NCBI GenBank assembly: GCA_026225945.1
Contig: JAMJFZ010000597.1
Location: forward strand, 1,854,501 to 1,918,500
DNA from: Cricetomys ansorgei
Lineage: Eukaryota > Chordata > Mammalia > Rodentia > Nesomyidae
DNA length: 64,000 nt
Direction of reading: 5' to 3'
Shown here: positions 61,201 to 64,000 of the stretch, piece after piece
Numbering within the stretch: position 1 is the first letter of the stretch
How the letters are laid out: the number at the start of each line of letters is the position of its first letter
Translations under genes and position numbers: made by a program
Notes under the pieces: generated by a model
Database searches by the model: none
Told to the model about the DNA's origin: nothing
The model's input: only the letters and a program-made list of their open reading frames with translations

Positions 61201-61954
61201 TTGATGAAGTTGATGTATCTATTTAGTAGATAGAGTGAGGACCTGGAAACTCTGCAATGTGAACCATTAATCCCCTCACTCGCCAAGGAGCATAGCCACA
61301 CACATGCAGAAAATAAATGGTGTATATATGCTAAGAGAGGATATAAAAGGCTGTAATCAAACAAGGCAAACCTTTGGGGAATATTGCTGCTTGCCTCTTG
61401 AGAGAAAGGACCATGGGTTTCTTGCACAGAATGGCTTATGGAACCAGACGATTAATAAAGTCCTGGCTTGCTCTCCCAGGTGACACCCACATGCCACAGA
61501 ATCCAATGGAATTATTTTGTACTTGTTTACAATACTGGGATTCTCAAAAGAATATTTGACATTGAGAGCAACAACTTATCTGGTTAGTAGTGGGTAATGT
61601 AATGGTATCACTTCCGGTTAAACTAACCTTTAAGTTGTTGTGATAAATAAGTAAATTCATATATAATGGAACTAAAATTTAACCTGATACATAGATGGCA
61701 CAAATTATTGTTTGCTACATAAACAACATTAAGGCAAAGATCTTGACTTCTTGCAGAAGTTAGTATAGTAGCAATTATTCCTATCATTTTATCTACTTCA
61801 AGGGGTCCCCAATGATATACAAGTATATCAAGGTAAGAGTTAGTGCAAAGAAACAGGATTTAATATCAAGCAATCAGTTAAGCATAATGTGATAGATACT
61901 AAGTGTGATGTGGGTAAAGGAAACCATTACTCATTCCTGAAATTCAAAGAGGGT
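58237..61954. repeat. Tandem-duplicated spacer, copy 2
   Basis: Copy of 53581-57285 lying between the middle and right OR genes. By eye it differs at roughly 1-2% of positions plus small indels. One block (59863-60574, matching 55191-55902) shows no mismatch. The same SINE remnant recurs at 58690-58850. No coding gene is supported; the short ORFs shared with copy 1 are conserved only because the duplication is recent. Confidence 0.93.
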
Positions 61955-62887
61955 CTATGAATATACTCTGACAGTTGCCTTCCTCAGAGCCTCCTTTACA
62001 TCTCTGTTCCTCAAAGTATAGATGAGGGGGTTCAGCATGGGGATCACCACCGTGTAGAATACAGACATTATCTTGTTCTGTTCAATAGAGTAGTTGGACT
62101 TGGGCATCACATAAATGAAGGTAATGGTTCCATAGTAGAGAGTGACTGCAGTGAGGTGGGAGGTACAGGTGGAGAAGGCCTTGTGGCGGCCCTCAGTGGA
62201 GCGCATCCTCAGGATGGTGATGAGGATGTAGATGTAGGAGACGGCTATGACAAGCTGAGTCACCACAATGATGGAGCCAGAAGAGATAGAAGGGATGATT
62301 CCAATAATGGAGACATCTGAGCAGGACAGTTTCAGCATAGGGGAGAAGTCACAGAAGAAGTGATCTATCTGATTTGGTCCACAGAAGGAAAGATTTAACA
62401 AACAACCAGTAAATGTCCAACCATTCATGCAGCCACCCACATATGAAGCTCCCAACAGTAGAAAGCAGACACTGGGGGACATGAGTGTGGAGTAGAGCAG
62501 GGGTGAACAGATTGCTATATAGCGATCATAGGCCATGGCAGCCAGTAAGAAGCACTCCGCTGACCCAAATGACACTGTAATACAGAGTTGGGCTTCACAG
62601 GCAGCCACAGGTAAGGCCAGTCCATGTCCAAGGAGTTCCATAAGCATTATAACTGAGACTGAGGTTGAATATACAATGTCTACAAAAGCCAGATGACTGA
62701 GGAACAGGTACATGGGCGTGTGCAGCTGGGAAGAAATTCTTATCAAAGTGATGATGCTGATATTGCCTAGTAAAGTGACAGTGTATACACCTAGAAATAT
62801 CACAAAAAAGACTATACACAGTGTAGGATCCTCTGTTAGTCCCAAAATGATTAGCTCTGTCACAGTGCTGTGGTTTGCAGCCTCCAT
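61955..62887 (-). CDS. Class II olfactory receptor, OR5P-type; right member of the tandem trio
   Basis: Single exon, 310 codons, intact. The ATG at 62887 begins MEAANHSTVTEL (NHS glycosylation site 5-7). A clean acceptor (cccttaacag) lies 18 bases upstream of the ATG. DRY at 121-123, Cys97, [38 protein letters not shown]. The N-terminal two thirds are clearly distinct from the other two minus-strand genes (for example ISSQLHTPMY, SVSVIMLMELL, TGCLLNLSF), while the last third is nearly identical to the middle gene. Oddity: SVSVIML replaces the usual SVTPIML at the end of TM2, losing a conserved Pro. Probably functional. Confidence 0.95.
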   Translation of the reverse strand: MEAANHSTVTELIILGLTEDPTLCIVFFVIFLGVYTVTLLGNISIITLIRISSQLHTPMYLFLSHLAFVDIVYSTSVSVIMLMELLGHGLALPVAACEAQLCITVSFGSAECFLLAAMAYDRYIAICSPLLYSTLMSPSVCFLLLGASYVGGCMNGWTFTGCLLNLSFCGPNQIDHFFCDFSPMLKLSCSDVSIIGIIPSISSGSIIVVTQLVIAVSYIYILITILRMRSTEGRHKAFSTCTSHLTAVTLYYGTITFIYVMPKSNYSIEQNKIMSVFYTVVIPMLNPLIYTLRNRDVKEALRKATVRVYS

Positions 62888-62904
62888 CTCTCGTGTGACT
62901 TGTT

Positions 62905-64000
62905 CCTGTTAAGGGAAATGAGAATACTTGTTTATATAATGTTCTCATTTTGCACATTGATGGATTTCTTTGATTGTCCTCACACTTATTCATGGTAATC
63001 TCCTCTGCTCAACATGTAAATACAGCATCCCTTGAAACTAGGGTTTTGCCTTTTATCTTTGAATAAAGTGAGAGTGATGAGCCTCTCTGTCACCTGCTAT
63101 TTTTCTGTGTACTGTTTCCTAAAGGTTATCATGCAATACTTCACTATCGAGAGTTCTCTCCAATGGTCCAGCCCTATAATTTCAATAATCTATTTGTTCT
63201 CATGACACTCATGATTTATTGGAAATCCCACAAAACCTCTCACACTGTGTTCCCATACAGAGCTAATCTTTTCTTCCATCACTCCACCTTTATTTCATAT
63301 CTGAGTACTGATACTTCATCCACCCAGCATCTCCTGTCTGCAACTTGGGAGGTGGGCTAGACCCTCTTCTTCTCCTTATTCCACATATAATACATTGTAA
63401 TTGTATACCATTTATTTCCCAAATTATCACTTCATTAACATGAAAACATAGCTATCACTCCAAAGGTCATAGAATACTACTACTTTATTCTGTACTCAAA
63501 TAAGAGTGACCATGGCCCAGGAACATGCAGTCAGGTCGCCCCAACTACCATTATCCTGTATGATAATAGTGTTATAAGGTTTCTGTGGTTACAGAACAAA
63601 AGAAAACCATAACTCAAGTCACGTTACAAATATCTTTGTGGGCACATCAGGTAGGTAGGTTACAGCGATAATGGGAAAATCTCTGGTATCGTCTCAGATG
63701 CTGTCTGATTACACCCTTAACTTTGGGGTTGTAGAAGCTGGTGGTCTAAGAATGCATGCCAAATCTTTCATATAGTAGTCACAAGCATGTTATGTTAGAC
63801 ACGGGAATGGGCAATGAGTGGCTGTTTAGGAGTAGATGATAGCCCAAGAATATTTAACATAATTTTGGCTTTTTTTTCAGTTCATATTCCTCATTTCTTT
63901 TTTGTTACAAATGGGGTCGTGGCTCTGGTTATTTTCCTTTTTTAAATATTTATTTATATGTGCCTTTAATATTTATCTACTTATTTATTATTATAGTGTT
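62905..64000. other. Upstream region of the right OR, nothing recognised
   Basis: Begins with the splice acceptor of the OR coding exon. No gene or nameable repeat is visible. The first few hundred bases are only weakly like the 5' flanks of the other two minus-strand ORs, as expected if the duplication breakpoint lies inside the genes. Confidence 0.5.

Overview
The window is mammalian nuclear DNA from a muroid (mouse-like) rodent. B1, B2/B3 and ID/B4-type SINEs, MaLR-type LTRs, URR1-like hAT fossils and rodent Lx-type L1 pieces lie throughout, together with older L1M, L2 and MER5A remnants shared with other placental mammals. I cannot name the species from the sequence. There are no bacterial features, CRISPR arrays, rRNA or functional tRNA genes.

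Region 1 (about 2.4-21.1 kb, minus strand) is OVCH2 (ovochymase 2). I traced 15 coding exons by hand. Every intron is GT-AG, the phases agree from exon to exon, and they join into one open frame of about 571 codons: signal peptide, trypsin-like S1 domain with an intact catalytic triad, a 24-bp microexon linker and two CUB domains. Only the extreme 3' end is unresolved.

Region 2 (27.5-33.4 kb, plus strand) holds two intact class II olfactory receptor genes. OVCH2 next to OR5P-type receptors matches the known order at human 11p15.4 and its rodent counterpart. Region 3 (33.4-50.2 kb) is a repeat graveyard: antisense L1M pieces, a degenerate roughly 20-bp tandem repeat, and a dead 5-kb L1 that still has its 5' monomers and carries nested B2 and B1 insertions.

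Region 4 (52.6-62.9 kb, minus strand) holds three intact OR5P-type genes in head-to-tail order. The spacers between them (53.58-57.28 and 58.24-61.95 kb) are near-identical copies. The middle gene matches the left gene over its N-terminal two thirds and the right gene over its C-terminal third and 3' flank. This is the expected product of unequal crossing-over between two paralogous receptor genes, with breakpoints near 52.93, 57.58 and 62.25 kb. It is the most interesting structure in the window. I found no evidence of a wholly new biological system.

All comparisons were made by eye. Repeat family names and repeat boundaries are approximate (tens of bases).
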